A stretch of 64,000 nt of DNA, taken from contig CANQAP010000003.1 of the NCBI GenBank assembly GCA_947589305.1, forward strand, positions 62,001 through 126,000, written 5' to 3'. Positions 28,813 through 38,470 of this stretch are shown piece by piece; position 1 is the first letter of the stretch, and each line of letters opens with the position of its first letter. This DNA is from an uncultured Lachnospiraceae bacterium (GTDB lineage: Bacteria > Bacillota > Clostridia > Lachnospirales > Lachnospiraceae). The notes under the pieces are model-generated. The model was given only the letters and a program-made list of their open reading frames with translations. It did no database searches and was not told the DNA's origin. The position numbers and the translations under genes are program-made.

Positions 28813-29018
28813 TTTAAATCCTCGATCGCATTTGCCTGTTCGATCGCCTCTTTGTTGGCATCTTTTATCTGCACATACAATTCTTTTCGGTAAACCGGAA
28901 TAGTCTTCGGCGCAGTGATCCCAATTTTTACCTGTTCCCCTTTAATCTCTAAGACGGTGATCTCGATATCATTTCCTACTACAATCGATTCATTTTGTTT
29001 TCTGGATAATGCTAACAT
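28800..29018 (-). CDS. csrA: Translational regulator CsrA
   Basis: 72 residues from the ATG at 29018, which gives the canonical MLALSRKQNESIVVGNDIEI start. It is an RNA-binding dimer that blocks the Shine-Dalgarno of flagellin mRNA. FliW is encoded directly upstream (stop two bases before the csrA ATG) and antagonises it. The C-terminal helix (KDANKEAIEQANAIEDLKGL) is longer than in E. coli CsrA, as usual in FliW-containing bacteria. Confidence 0.96.
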   Translation of the reverse strand: MLALSRKQNESIVVGNDIEITVLEIKGEQVKIGITAPKTIPVYRKELYVQIKDANKEAIEQANAIEDLKGLL

Positions 29019-29020
29019 AA

Positions 29021-29479
29021 TCACTCACCCGCCTTCCGTTTTTGAATCGCATCATATACGTTAAACTTTGCATCATAGTCCTGATTTTCAACAATGATCT
29101 GTCCGCCTTTACAGGTGGCAGAATTGATCACGATCGGCGCTTTCATGTTTGCCGTCACCTTCGTGACGTCTTTTGAAATAATCAGGGTCAACAGCACAAC
29201 CATATCCTCATCCTTCGGATTATCGATCGTTTCTAATATTGAATCTTCAATGATCGGATTATACTCATCCAAAATCGCAAACGGTTCGATCACCGGCATG
29301 GCTAAATAAGGATCTTCCATGGACTGCAGCCAGCGGACCGCCGTATCAGACCCTTTATCTATATCATAGATAATGGCAAATTTGCGCATATGTTCGAATC
29401 CGATAATACCGTTCGGAAAGTTCAGTATCTTATCGTCATCGATCGTAACTTCCCCAAAAAATCTTGTTTGTGCTACCAT
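29021..29479 (-). CDS. fliW: Flagellar assembly factor FliW
   Basis: 152 residues, start behind AAGGAGAG. Family signatures VTIDDDKILNFPNGIIGFEH and SMEDPYLAMPVIEPF are present. FliW binds either flagellin or CsrA and thereby couples flagellin level to translation. It is directly coupled to csrA and 18 bp after flgL. Confidence 0.95.
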   Translation of the reverse strand: MVAQTRFFGEVTIDDDKILNFPNGIIGFEHMRKFAIIYDIDKGSDTAVRWLQSMEDPYLAMPVIEPFAILDEYNPIIEDSILETIDNPKDEDMVVLLTLIISKDVTKVTANMKAPIVINSATCKGGQIIVENQDYDAKFNVYDAIQKRKAGE

Positions 29480-29497
29480 AATTTATCTCTCCTTCTC

Positions 29498-31006
29498 TTA
29501 AATGAAATCCAATAATGTCTTCTGCAATACGTTGCCGGTCACCTGAAGCGCCGCATTATACACGACCGCAGCAGAGGAAAACTCAATCGCCTTATCTTCA
29601 TATTCCACTTCTTCATTCGCTGACATCAGATCGTTAAAATTCGTATACTGGTCTGCCACTCTGGATTTGATCATATCCAATTTTGCAGTTCTGGCACCCG
29701 AATCGGACTGTAGGGAAGTCACATCCGTCTGGAAGTCTTGAAAGATCTTAATGTGGCGATTAAACAGATTCTGCATCTCCTGATTCTTCATCTTGCATTC
29801 GTTTTCCGCATCCGAAATCATATATTGTATCTGTTCGACAGCCGCAGGATCATTCGCATACTTCGGATTATCCAGTAACGCCTTTAGCTGCGACAGTCGT
29901 TTTTCCGCATCATCCACTTCTTCGACTTTGCTTGCCAGTTCTTCGATCGCACGTCCCATATCATGTGTGATCAAATCCCTGCCTCTAGTATTCACCCGGA
30001 TCTTCTGATTGAAGTTGACCTCATATTCAATATTCTGGTCGTCATCCGTGATCTCAAAATCGACCGTTTCACCGGTTTCCTTATTTGTCTGTACACAGTT
30101 AAAATAATGTTCCGGGCGTAAATCGTTCTTCTGGAACGTATCTTTTGTGTAATTGACACTGATATCCTCCACACCCTGAAGTTCCGTATAAATATTCTTT
30201 CCGAATACCACCTCGCCGGTTTCCGGGATGTAACGTACTTCATCATCCCCCAGATCTTTATAGTATTCTTTGGACTGCGTGCTGTTTAAGGTAGAAGTCA
30301 CGTTGACCGTATGTTCCGCTCCGTCAGCCCCCGTATAGGTGATCGACGGCACCTCCCCTTCCGACAGCCCGCTATACGCGAGCCGCAACCGATATACCGT
30401 CTGCTGTTCCGGATACGCATCCGTTCCATAAGTCAGCGTGTTATTCAGATATTTATCCAAATCCTCCGGATCTACTTCATTGACGGTCACGGTCTTGATA
30501 TCAATATCGCTGCTGCTCAGGTTTTCCGTGATCGAATACGAATACTTTGGTGCATCCGCCGCATTGAATACCAGACTGGTATCGGTCTTATATCCGGAAA
30601 AAATATATCTGCCCGCAAACGTTGCGTTGCCTTCCGAATAGATCATATCTTTATAAGAACGAATCGTCTCCGCGATTGCCAAACGGTCCGTGTTGTTAAA
30701 AGAGTCCGTAGAACCCTGCGTACAATAACCGGACATATACTCGATATAATTTGAGATATTTGTAATGGAATTTTCCGTCAATTCCATCCATGATTCGGCG
30801 TCCTTAATATTTTTTTCCTTGAACTGCTGTAATTGGGCTACGGTATTGCGCAGCTTTAACGCCCGGACGGCGACGACCGGATCTTCACTGGCGCGCTGAA
30901 TCTTTTGCCCGGATGTCAACTGCTGAATCAAGGTATCTACTTTTCTTGTACTGGTCTGCAAATTCCGTAAGGAATTGTTGCTAATCATCTGGTTTGTAAC
31001 ACGCAT
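29498..31006 (-). CDS. flgL: Hook-filament junction protein FlgL
   Basis: 502 residues, longer than the usual 300. The flagellin-like N-terminus (MRVTNQMISNNSLRNLQTST) and the C-terminal helix (YNAALQVTGNVLQKTLLDFI) are conserved; the extra length lies in the central part (about residues 150-330), which is surface-exposed in the assembled junction. Follows flgK at 12 bp. Confidence 0.93.
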   Translation of the reverse strand: MRVTNQMISNNSLRNLQTSTRKVDTLIQQLTSGQKIQRASEDPVVAVRALKLRNTVAQLQQFKEKNIKDAESWMELTENSITNISNYIEYMSGYCTQGSTDSFNNTDRLAIAETIRSYKDMIYSEGNATFAGRYIFSGYKTDTSLVFNAADAPKYSYSITENLSSSDIDIKTVTVNEVDPEDLDKYLNNTLTYGTDAYPEQQTVYRLRLAYSGLSEGEVPSITYTGADGAEHTVNVTSTLNSTQSKEYYKDLGDDEVRYIPETGEVVFGKNIYTELQGVEDISVNYTKDTFQKNDLRPEHYFNCVQTNKETGETVDFEITDDDQNIEYEVNFNQKIRVNTRGRDLITHDMGRAIEELASKVEEVDDAEKRLSQLKALLDNPKYANDPAAVEQIQYMISDAENECKMKNQEMQNLFNRHIKIFQDFQTDVTSLQSDSGARTAKLDMIKSRVADQYTNFNDLMSANEEVEYEDKAIEFSSAAVVYNAALQVTGNVLQKTLLDFI

Positions 31007-31018
31007 ATCCTATCCCTC

Positions 31019-32893
31019 CTAAACTCCGGTTCCGTTGATCAGTTTGTCATAGATTTCATCCAATACGGACATCACTTTACATGATAAGTTGTAACCGTTT
31101 TGCTGTATGATCAGACTGGATGCTTCTTCATTGGAATCCACACTGGATTCCGACATCCTCTGCTGGTTGATGCTGTACACTATATTATCCTGATGTTCCA
31201 TGGATACTTTACACTTTTTTGTCTGAACGCCTAAGGTGGAAATGATGGATTCCAAATATTGGCTCGGACTCCCCTGTTTAAATATCGTCGTACTGGTCAA
31301 ACTATCCTGAATTGCCGACAGAATCTCACAATCTTCCACATTTCCCTGTTCAATGGCTCGCTGTTTGGAAACCACTACTTTATTCGGATCTTCCATCACT
31401 TCTTGGTGAATATCCCAGTTCAGGGCATTCAGCCGATAATAAGACACTCCCTTTGAAGAAAAACCGGTATCACCGGTCGTTGCGGATAGATTCAGGCTGT
31501 TCCCGTTCACATCCACCATATTCAGCATATCTAAACCTGCTTCACCGTTTGCATCCACTCCGGAGCTGCACAAATCGTTGATATGGCGGGAAAAATTGCG
31601 CACAAACTCGTTTAATCTCGACATGCAGTATGGAACTCCCTGAAAATCTACGTTATTTCCGATCCTTGCCGTTACTCCGGCAGTGATAGTTGCAGGATCC
31701 GCAGGCTGTTGCGTGACTCCGTCCTCCGACAGTATCTTTAGATTATGGAATGTATATCCGGTAATCTCTCCGGTTTCGTTATTATATGTCGTTTCAAAAT
31801 AATCGTAATAATAATCCACGCCCTGTATGGTGATCTTGCCTTCCGCCGCAATATTCAGGTCATTTACATAAAACGCTTTGTCGGTTTCCATCGTTACCGT
31901 CGGACCGTCCGCGCCCATACCGCTTCCTGTCACTTTTCCAACAAATCCATGATTGTTATTTCCATCCCTGACCGCCAGCAGACCTGCCAGTTTGCCTACC
32001 AAAGTCGGGCTGTTCAGATCAAAATCGTCACCTGCGGTTCCGTCGGTATTCCTCCATGATAATTCATACAGTCCGTCGATATCCGTTTCATTTACTTTTT
32101 CATCCCTCGGAACTGCCATTAATTGGCGATACTGTAAATCATCCACCAGCAAGGCTCCGTCAATCCATACCGTATAGCGGGTGGCGCCCGAATCATGACC
32201 GTCCGCCGCCAAAATCGGCGTCTCCTGCGTCGTTACGTTGACGATCTCAGATAATTGATCGATCAACAGAAGCCGCTGATCCCGCAAATCATTCGCATTC
32301 CCTCCGCGCAGTTCGATACTTGTAATCTGATCACTCAGTGCAAACAACTCCTTGGCGATGGAATTAATCTCATCCACCCGCACCACGATCTCATCATTGA
32401 TACTCTTTTGTGTATCCTGAAGATTGGTTGCCATCTCGTTAAACAATTCCGTATAACTTTGGAAATCGTTTACATATTGCACTCTCGTGGTTGCACTGGA
32501 AGGATCGTCTGCCAGATCTTTCATCGAATTCTGTAACTGTGTCAGCAAAGTAGTATAACCCGTGGCAGAGTTCATTTCGTTAAAATAGGTCTCGATCTCA
32601 TATGAATAATCATATTTGCTGGAATATTCTCCCCGCATACTGTTGTTTCTCCAATACTTGATATCATAGTACGGATTCCGGATCTGCTCGACGCCTGTAA
32701 TCGTAACTCCTGTTCCCTGCATACCTGCGGATGTTCCCAAACGTACTGCATTCGACGCCCGGCTGATCACGCTTTGTCTGGAATATCCTTCGGTTTCCGC
32801 ATTGGAAATATTATGCGCCGTCGTATTGATCGATGCCTGATAATAATTCAGTCCCGATCTTGTCGTATTCAACCCTAAAAAAGTCGCTGCCAT
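31019..32893 (-). CDS. flgK: Hook-filament junction protein FlgK, second copy
   Basis: 624 residues. The N-terminal helix region (TRSGLNYYQASINTTAHNIS, TEGYSRQ) and the C-terminal hydrophobic helix are typical of FlgK. It is clearly a paralogue of the upstream 576-residue FlgK, but the C-terminus is different: it ends SLIIQQNGYNLSCKVMSVLD rather than with the usual YNASSRYITVVAEM pattern. Both are expressed from the flgM promoter by position. Confidence 0.9.
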   Translation of the reverse strand: MAATFLGLNTTRSGLNYYQASINTTAHNISNAETEGYSRQSVISRASNAVRLGTSAGMQGTGVTITGVEQIRNPYYDIKYWRNNSMRGEYSSKYDYSYEIETYFNEMNSATGYTTLLTQLQNSMKDLADDPSSATTRVQYVNDFQSYTELFNEMATNLQDTQKSINDEIVVRVDEINSIAKELFALSDQITSIELRGGNANDLRDQRLLLIDQLSEIVNVTTQETPILAADGHDSGATRYTVWIDGALLVDDLQYRQLMAVPRDEKVNETDIDGLYELSWRNTDGTAGDDFDLNSPTLVGKLAGLLAVRDGNNNHGFVGKVTGSGMGADGPTVTMETDKAFYVNDLNIAAEGKITIQGVDYYYDYFETTYNNETGEITGYTFHNLKILSEDGVTQQPADPATITAGVTARIGNNVDFQGVPYCMSRLNEFVRNFSRHINDLCSSGVDANGEAGLDMLNMVDVNGNSLNLSATTGDTGFSSKGVSYYRLNALNWDIHQEVMEDPNKVVVSKQRAIEQGNVEDCEILSAIQDSLTSTTIFKQGSPSQYLESIISTLGVQTKKCKVSMEHQDNIVYSINQQRMSESSVDSNEEASSLIIQQNGYNLSCKVMSVLDEIYDKLINGTGV

Positions 32894-32926
32894 TCTCTCA
32901 CATCCTTTATCTTTTTATTGCTGTCT

Positions 32927-34657
32927 CTATGCTCCCAGTTTTTCGATTATATGCTCAATCATTTCCGCAACCACCGTGATATATCGGGAGGATGCGTTGT
33001 ATGCGTGCTGATAGCGTATCAGATTCGTCAATTCTTCGTCTGATGCCACTCCCACGACCTCCTGCCGCTGATTGTTCACTTCATTGACCATGACCGCCTG
33101 TTTATCGGCAATTCCTTGATATGTGTATCCTTTATTGGCGTAATCACCAACCATGGTGGCATAATAATTGTTGTAGTCATTCGGAACCAGCGTATTCGGA
33201 TCCAAGGTCGCAAAATCTTTGTTCCATAATTCCAACAGATCATCCGCGACATTTTGATATTCTTCCCCGTTGATCTTGGTCAAAGGCAGTAATGCCGGAT
33301 TTTTCACCAATACATCATTGACTGTGATCTGCCCAAGCGTATACAGAGAATAATAATCATTCGGATCTTCTTCGTTATATACCATGACTGTCTTTGTCTG
33401 CGGCGTTCCGTTCTCATCCAGTACCGTGATCGTCTCTTCCCGATACCGCTCATATCCTTTACGGCTAAACAATTCCGTACCCTGTACTTCATTTCCGTCT
33501 CCGAATCCTTTGCCTGCCCGCTCCGTATCCAAGATCGTATAGGTATTACCGTTGATGTCCGTCACAGTCGTATTCGGGCAAAGAACATCGTTGATCTGCG
33601 TCACCATTCCGTGAATCAACTGGTCAAACTGGGCGATCAAAGCGGAGACATCCCGGTTGCTCAACGTCCGGTTATAATTCAGCAATGCACTCTGATAATC
33701 CGCTTCCGTCCCGAAATTCTCCCGCAACGGAATATCCGTATAATCCGGTGTATAATCACCACGTGCAGACAGCAGACCTTTCAATGAACCGGCATCCGAA
33801 TTATCACCTGCAACACTGATCCGCTTTAAATTAAACACGTCGGTATCATCCGCTTTCCAGTAGACCGTCAACAGATCGGATCCTTCTTCCACCGGTCTCG
33901 TGGCGATGTCAAATGTGCGGTCATCCGATACCAAGAGATGCTCTTCTGCATATACGTTCACTGTACCGTTTGGCTGTTCCCGAATCTCTATGGAGATCAA
34001 AGATGACAGTTCATCCAGCGCCTGATTTCTTGCATCTCGGTAATCGTTGGCTGCTTCAAGATCTCCTGCCTCATATTTCATGATCTGCTGATTCAGGTCA
34101 TATATTTTTTTTGCGAGTCGATTGATTTCGTCTGCCTGATCCTGTATCTCATCATTTAGGCTTTTTTGATAATTGACTAATTGGGAATATATTTCATTGG
34201 CACGATCGATAAAAGAACCTGCCGTCGCCACCAATGCCGTCCGCTCCACAAAACCGTTTGGGGTTTTCTGCACTTCCTGCATCGCATTCCACAGATTCTT
34301 CATATAATCCTGAAACGTGCTGCCCTGCGTTTCTCCGAAAAACTCTTCCACTTCTGAGATCACGCCTGCTTTTGAAGAATAATACGTCTGTCTGGCATTC
34401 TGCAGACGGTATTTATTATCCAGAAAATGATCTCTGGTGGTTCTGGTCTGATCTACTTTCGTACCTAATCCGGTCTGATTGATACCCGTCTTTGTATAAC
34501 CCAGCTTCTGATAAGCCAAGTCTTTCAACAAGACCTGCTGTCTGGAATAGCCTTCCGTGTTCAGGTTTGTTAAATTATGTGCGGTTGTATTGATCGCATT
34601 TTGGTTCGCCTGTAATCCGGATGTACCAATATACATTCTCCCCATTGTTCCAGCCAT
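32927..34657 (-). CDS. flgK: Hook-filament junction protein FlgK, first copy
   Basis: 576 residues, ATG at 34657 eight bases after AGGAG. It has the canonical ends: IGTSGLQANQNAINTTAHNL and, near the C-terminus, NLIRYQHAYNASSRYITVVA. It is the first junction protein encoded after flgN, its likely chaperone. The next gene is a second FlgK. Confidence 0.93.
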   Translation of the reverse strand: MAGTMGRMYIGTSGLQANQNAINTTAHNLTNLNTEGYSRQQVLLKDLAYQKLGYTKTGINQTGLGTKVDQTRTTRDHFLDNKYRLQNARQTYYSSKAGVISEVEEFFGETQGSTFQDYMKNLWNAMQEVQKTPNGFVERTALVATAGSFIDRANEIYSQLVNYQKSLNDEIQDQADEINRLAKKIYDLNQQIMKYEAGDLEAANDYRDARNQALDELSSLISIEIREQPNGTVNVYAEEHLLVSDDRTFDIATRPVEEGSDLLTVYWKADDTDVFNLKRISVAGDNSDAGSLKGLLSARGDYTPDYTDIPLRENFGTEADYQSALLNYNRTLSNRDVSALIAQFDQLIHGMVTQINDVLCPNTTVTDINGNTYTILDTERAGKGFGDGNEVQGTELFSRKGYERYREETITVLDENGTPQTKTVMVYNEEDPNDYYSLYTLGQITVNDVLVKNPALLPLTKINGEEYQNVADDLLELWNKDFATLDPNTLVPNDYNNYYATMVGDYANKGYTYQGIADKQAVMVNEVNNQRQEVVGVASDEELTNLIRYQHAYNASSRYITVVAEMIEHIIEKLGA

Positions 34658-34706
34658 AAGCTCATCTCCTAACCTTTTTACTCATAACTTGTCGGATATT
34701 TTCAAA

Positions 34707-35222
34707 TCAACTCTTACTGTCAAATTGGCTGTGTGCGACGCCCAGCATGTCGCCGCTATATGATTTTTTATCATAGTTAGCGGTTTCCGGCGCCTGACCG
34801 GCGGTTTGGAGAATATTGATATTGAACTCCGTCATTTCCAGTGCGTTTTCCAATAAGCCCCGATTCTGCGCATTCACCTGCTGAAGCTGCATAACCACAG
34901 ACCTCAGACGATGATGCAGCTCACTGAGTGGTTTTTGATATTCCGGCTGATGTTCCATCACCCGTATGATATCGGCGACTGTCATATCTTTGTTTTTTTG
35001 ATTCAGGACCACAGCGATATTATCCACGATCGTCTGGCGCCGTTTTTCCAGCACCAACACTTTGTCAATCACATTCTGCTCGTCATCCGTAATCTTCTGG
35101 AGCTGTTCAATGTCACCTTTGATGATCGCCTGCGTCTTGGTATCCGATACGCGAAAGAGATTCTCATATATGGTGCATTCCTGCTCCAGAACATCCATTA
35201 ATTCCTCAATCAAACTAGCCAT
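34707..35222 (-). CDS. flgN: FlgN-type export chaperone for FlgK/FlgL
   Basis: 171 residues, long helical hairpin (ELMDVLEQECTIYENLFRVS, IQELQKITDDEQNVIDK-like segment, RLRSVVMQLQQVNAQNRGLL). Position between flgM and flgK is that of FlgN, which keeps the junction proteins export-competent. The C-terminal 30 residues are predicted disordered. Confidence 0.9.
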   Translation of the reverse strand: MASLIEELMDVLEQECTIYENLFRVSDTKTQAIIKGDIEQLQKITDDEQNVIDKVLVLEKRRQTIVDNIAVVLNQKNKDMTVADIIRVMEHQPEYQKPLSELHHRLRSVVMQLQQVNAQNRGLLENALEMTEFNINILQTAGQAPETANYDKKSYSGDMLGVAHSQFDSKS

Positions 35223-35251
35223 GCCGATATCTCCTATCCTTTCCCTTCATC

Positions 35252-35539
35252 CTATAAGGTACGAGCTGCGTAAGCTGACAGCAGTTTTTCTGCAAAACTT
35301 TCGTTGCTCACATGATATGTGCCATTCTGAATGGCGGTTTTAAGAGCATCTACTTTGTCCTGACGAACATCCGGCACATTTGCCAACGCCGCCTTTGCAA
35401 TCTGCATATCCTTACCCATAGAAGAAAAAGATACCTGATCCGTGGTACTTGTACTTTCGGCATATCCTGCTTTGCCGGCTTTTCTGGTCTTACTTACGCC
35501 GTATAACTGATTGACTTGATTATAAGCATCTATACGCAT
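35252..35539 (-). CDS. flgM: Anti-sigma-28 factor FlgM
   Basis: 95 residues from the ATG at 35539, preceded by an AAGGAGGAAGG purine run. The C-terminal sigma-binding region contains VRQDKVDALKTAIQNGTYHV and AEKLLSAYA. FlgM holds sigma-28 inactive until it is exported through the finished hook. The gene stands behind the best sigma-28 promoter of the window, giving feedback control. Confidence 0.93.
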   Translation of the reverse strand: MRIDAYNQVNQLYGVSKTRKAGKAGYAESTSTTDQVSFSSMGKDMQIAKAALANVPDVRQDKVDALKTAIQNGTYHVSNESFAEKLLSAYAARTL

Positions 35540-35581
35540 AATAGCCACCTTCCTCCTTGAAATAATTCTTCTATACAATAT

Positions 35582-35608
35582 TTATCGTCAGATTCCGCAT
35601 TAACTTTA
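35582..35608 (-). promoter_or_regulatory. Sigma-28 promoter of flgM-flgN-flgK-flgK-flgL-fliW-csrA
   Basis: TAAAGTTA, 11 bases, GACGATAA: one mismatch in each half to TAAAGTTT-N11-GCCGATAA. The predicted leader of flgM is about 36 bases. Confidence 0.8.
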
Positions 35609-35639
35609 GATTTTCCGTAAAAATAGTTTCTGCCATTAA

Positions 35640-35729
35640 CTAGAAACTGCCGATCATAAATGCCGTTTCCGCAGAACATGTCATATACCCGTCATGTTCC
35701 GCGTCCGTACATTTATTATCGGCAGCCAT
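35640..35729 (-). CDS. Possible small ORF of 29 codons between the symporter gene and flgM
   Basis: ATG at 35729, stop at 35640. The peptide contains CTDAEHDGYMTCSAET and has a protein-like composition. The frame stays open upstream of the ATG (as KNGQKLLNLK), so it could be the tail of a lost gene. No good ribosome binding site is seen. An 11-bp stem (35670-35680 with 35693-35703) lies inside it. Otherwise this 180-bp gap holds only the flgM promoter. Confidence 0.3.
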   Translation of the reverse strand: MAADNKCTDAEHDGYMTCSAETAFMIGSF

Positions 35730-35758
35730 CTTAAGATTCAACAGCTTTTGTCCGTTTT

Positions 35759-37288
35759 TTATTGTTCCGGCAGCGACGTTTTTTCCGTGACCGTTACCTG
35801 CTGGTCATAGCAGGCAAAAATCTCGTCTACCGCTTCCTGCTTCATTTTTGGCGTAAACAGGCTGACGACCGGCACAACGATCAGTCCTGCCACCATAGCG
35901 ATCGCTCCCGCATTGATCGGCGATGCGATAAAATGGAAAAATAAATTTGATACCGTCAGCCCCACTCCGACAGCAAAACTTGCCCAGACCGAAGCCTTTG
36001 TCACCTTTTTGGAGTAGAGTCCGTACATGAACGGCGCCAAAAACGCGCCTGCCAGCGCTCCCCACGAGATTCCCATAAGCTGTGCGATAAAGGTCGGAGG
36101 ATTCAATGCGATCACAACGGATAATATAATAAAGAATGCGATCAGCACGCGCATGATGATCAGTTGTGTCTTTTCTTTCATATCTTTTACGATCGCGCCT
36201 TTGATAAAGTCCAGCGTCAAGGTCGAACTGGAAGTCAGGACCAGAGACGACAGCGTGGACATAGAGGCAGACAGCACCAAAACGATCACGATTCCGATCA
36301 GGATATCCGGCAGCGTAGACAGCATTTCCGGAACAATGGCGTCGTACATAACCGATCCGTTGGCATCATAGATATCCGCATCTGCGAATAATCTCGCAAA
36401 CCCGCCGAGGAAATAACAGCCGCCGGAAATGATAATGGCAAATACGGTGGAAACGACCGTACCGGTTTTTACCGCACGTTCATCCTTGATCGCATAAAAT
36501 TTATGTACCATCTGCGGCAGTCCCCATGTTCCGAGCGACGTCAGGACTACGACTCCCAACAGACTCATCACATCCGGACCAAAGAACGATGTAAAGGCTC
36601 CCTTTTGTCCCAAGGTAACGGCTGCATCGCTTTCCCATTCCGCCAATTCGCGGATCGCCTCATAGAATCCGCCGTTGCCGTTCAAAACGGCTGCAATGAC
36701 CAAAACGATTCCGACGAGCATGATGATGCCCTGAATAAAGTCGTTGATCGCCGTCGCCATATATCCTCCCAAGATCACATAGACGCCGGTCAGCAGCGCC
36801 ATGGTCAGAATACATACGGCATACGGAATATCAAATGCCATCGCAAATAACTGAGATAACCCTTTATAGATGGACGCTGTATAGGGAATCAAAAAAATAA
36901 AACAGATCGCGGAAGCAACCAGTTTCAAAGCCTGACTGTCATACCGTTTGCCAAAAAATTCCGGCATGGTTGCAGAATCCAGCTTTTGGCTCATGACTCT
37001 GGTTCTTCTACCTAAGACCACCCACGCCAGCAGGCTACCGATAAACGCATTCCCCAAACCGATCCATGTGGACGCCAATCCAAAGTTCCAGCCGAACTGA
37101 CCGGCATATCCGACAAATACCACGGATGAAAAATACGAAGTTCCAAAGGCAAATGCCGTCATCCACGGTCCGACGCTTCTTCCTCCCAATACAAAATCAT
37201 TAACATTTGTTGCTTTTTTTCTCGCATAGATCCCCACCGTCACCATGACAGCAAAAAAGACCAACAACATGATTATCTTTATAGCCAT
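35759..37288 (-). CDS. Sodium:solute symporter family permease
   Basis: 509 residues with 12-13 hydrophobic helices. SSS-family signatures include NDFVLGGRSVGPWMTAFAFG, SYFSSVVFVGYAGQFGW, and the later LGTWGLPQMVHKFYAIKDE. This pattern is closest to the PutP/PanF-type branch; the substrate (proline, pantothenate, or another organic acid) cannot be fixed from sequence. It lies 33 bp after the flagellar zinc-protein gene and is an unusual member of this flagellar stretch. Confidence 0.88.
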   Translation of the reverse strand: MAIKIIMLLVFFAVMVTVGIYARKKATNVNDFVLGGRSVGPWMTAFAFGTSYFSSVVFVGYAGQFGWNFGLASTWIGLGNAFIGSLLAWVVLGRRTRVMSQKLDSATMPEFFGKRYDSQALKLVASAICFIFLIPYTASIYKGLSQLFAMAFDIPYAVCILTMALLTGVYVILGGYMATAINDFIQGIIMLVGIVLVIAAVLNGNGGFYEAIRELAEWESDAAVTLGQKGAFTSFFGPDVMSLLGVVVLTSLGTWGLPQMVHKFYAIKDERAVKTGTVVSTVFAIIISGGCYFLGGFARLFADADIYDANGSVMYDAIVPEMLSTLPDILIGIVIVLVLSASMSTLSSLVLTSSSTLTLDFIKGAIVKDMKEKTQLIIMRVLIAFFIILSVVIALNPPTFIAQLMGISWGALAGAFLAPFMYGLYSKKVTKASVWASFAVGVGLTVSNLFFHFIASPINAGAIAMVAGLIVVPVVSLFTPKMKQEAVDEIFACYDQQVTVTEKTSLPEQ

Positions 37289-37321
37289 GTCCTCTCTCCT
37301 AACCCTTCATTTGTTTTTTGT

Positions 37322-37723
37322 TTATTTCCCGTCCAAAAACCGCATTCTTGCCGATTCCTTTTGTTTGATCGTCGGCTTGGCTTCCTCATGCTTAATCGCA
37401 CTGGAGAGATTGTTCTGTAATTTCAGCTTACACTGCTCGCAAAATCTGCCGATCTTGATCAGCGCCCCACAGTTTTCACATTCCAGTCCTACCATGGACG
37501 CATCCGCGAACGATAACCGCTCCTGACGCACCCAGCGTTTGATCTGGTTCACCGATACATTGTTTTCTTCTGCCACAATATTGATCGGAGCGTCTTTATG
37601 GTCTTTTATGTACTGCTTGACTTCCTGAAATTTGTCTTCCAGTTCCTTTTCGCAAGACGGACAGATCGGCTTTCCGATATAGTTAAACATCTTATTGCAA
37701 TGTTTACAATTCCTTAATTCCAT
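37322..37723 (-). CDS. YvyF-like flagellar-region zinc protein (TIGR03826 type)
   Basis: 133 residues from the ATG at 37723 (AGGAGG seven bases upstream). Two Cys clusters, CKHC ... CPSC at the N-terminus and CENC ... CEQC near residues 85-102, should each bind zinc. Between them is a MerR-like helix-turn-helix (INIVAEENNVSVNQIKRWVR). In Bacillus the homologue sits between comF and flgM; here comF is directly upstream and flgM one gene downstream. Confidence 0.87.
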   Translation of the reverse strand: MELRNCKHCNKMFNYIGKPICPSCEKELEDKFQEVKQYIKDHKDAPINIVAEENNVSVNQIKRWVRQERLSFADASMVGLECENCGALIKIGRFCEQCKLKLQNNLSSAIKHEEAKPTIKQKESARMRFLDGK

Positions 37724-37741
37724 GTGCATACCTCCTACATT

Positions 37742-38470
37742 CTATATATAGCCTTTTCCGATACAGATGCTGGTATAATATACATCCGATACGCCGCCCT
37801 GATGCAAAGCCTCCGTACATGCCTCAATCGTAGAGCCGGTCGTATAGATATCATCCACCAGCAGGATTTTTTTTAATTTTACCTCATTTTGACGAAAGAA
37901 AAAAGCCTTTTTTAAATTATTCATTCTTTCTTTATCATTCAGGTCTTTCTGCGGCGTCGTATACGCCGTCCGAAGCAGCAACCCCGTGTAACAGGGCAGA
38001 TTCAGCCGCTTGCTCAAACGCGCCGCAAGGCATTCCGCCTGATTATATCCCCTGCTCCTCTGTTTCCGCCTGTGCAGCGGAACCGGTATCACACCATCCA
38101 GATCCAGTTTCAGAAATTCTTTATGAAACTGATCCCACAGCACATCCGCGTAAAAATCGGCATATTCTCTTCGATTATGATATTTCAAAGCCGCTACGCT
38201 TTCCCGTACTGGTGATTCATAATGAAAGACCGGATATCCCCTGACATATTGTTTCGGTATCCGGATACAGTCTTCACAATATTCCTGTTCTTCTGTCTCC
38301 AGTTGCTTTCCGCATTTCATACAGCGCGGTTCCGTAACATACGGCAGCCGCTTCCGGCAGGCAGGGCATATCTGTTCATTGTCCGGATTCGGAGTCACGA
38401 TATCGTGACAGACCGGACATCTTCTCGGATAGATCAAATCAATGATCGGTAGTGTTTTCAGTTGCTTCAT
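37742..38470 (-). CDS. ComF-family phosphoribosyltransferase-like protein
   Basis: 242 residues. N-terminal zinc ribbons (CPVCHDIV, CPACRKR, CMKCGKQ, CEDC) and a PRTase domain with the loop VLLVDDIYTTGSTI (read as ILLVDDIYTTGSTIEAC). ComF is needed for DNA uptake in naturally competent bacteria; GntX-type homologues act elsewhere. It overlaps recD2 by 32 bases, as comF and helicase genes often lie together. Confidence 0.9.
   Translation of the reverse strand: MKQLKTLPIIDLIYPRRCPVCHDIVTPNPDNEQICPACRKRLPYVTEPRCMKCGKQLETEEQEYCEDCIRIPKQYVRGYPVFHYESPVRESVAALKYHNRREYADFYADVLWDQFHKEFLKLDLDGVIPVPLHRRKQRSRGYNQAECLAARLSKRLNLPCYTGLLLRTAYTTPQKDLNDKERMNNLKKAFFFRQNEVKLKKILLVDDIYTTGSTIEACTEALHQGGVSDVYYTSICIGKGYI

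Noticed and set aside
35716-35723. Exact GCCGATAA as a second sigma-28 promoter for flgM
   Set aside because: No TAAA-like -35 at 14-16 bases; a much better site is at 35582-35608.
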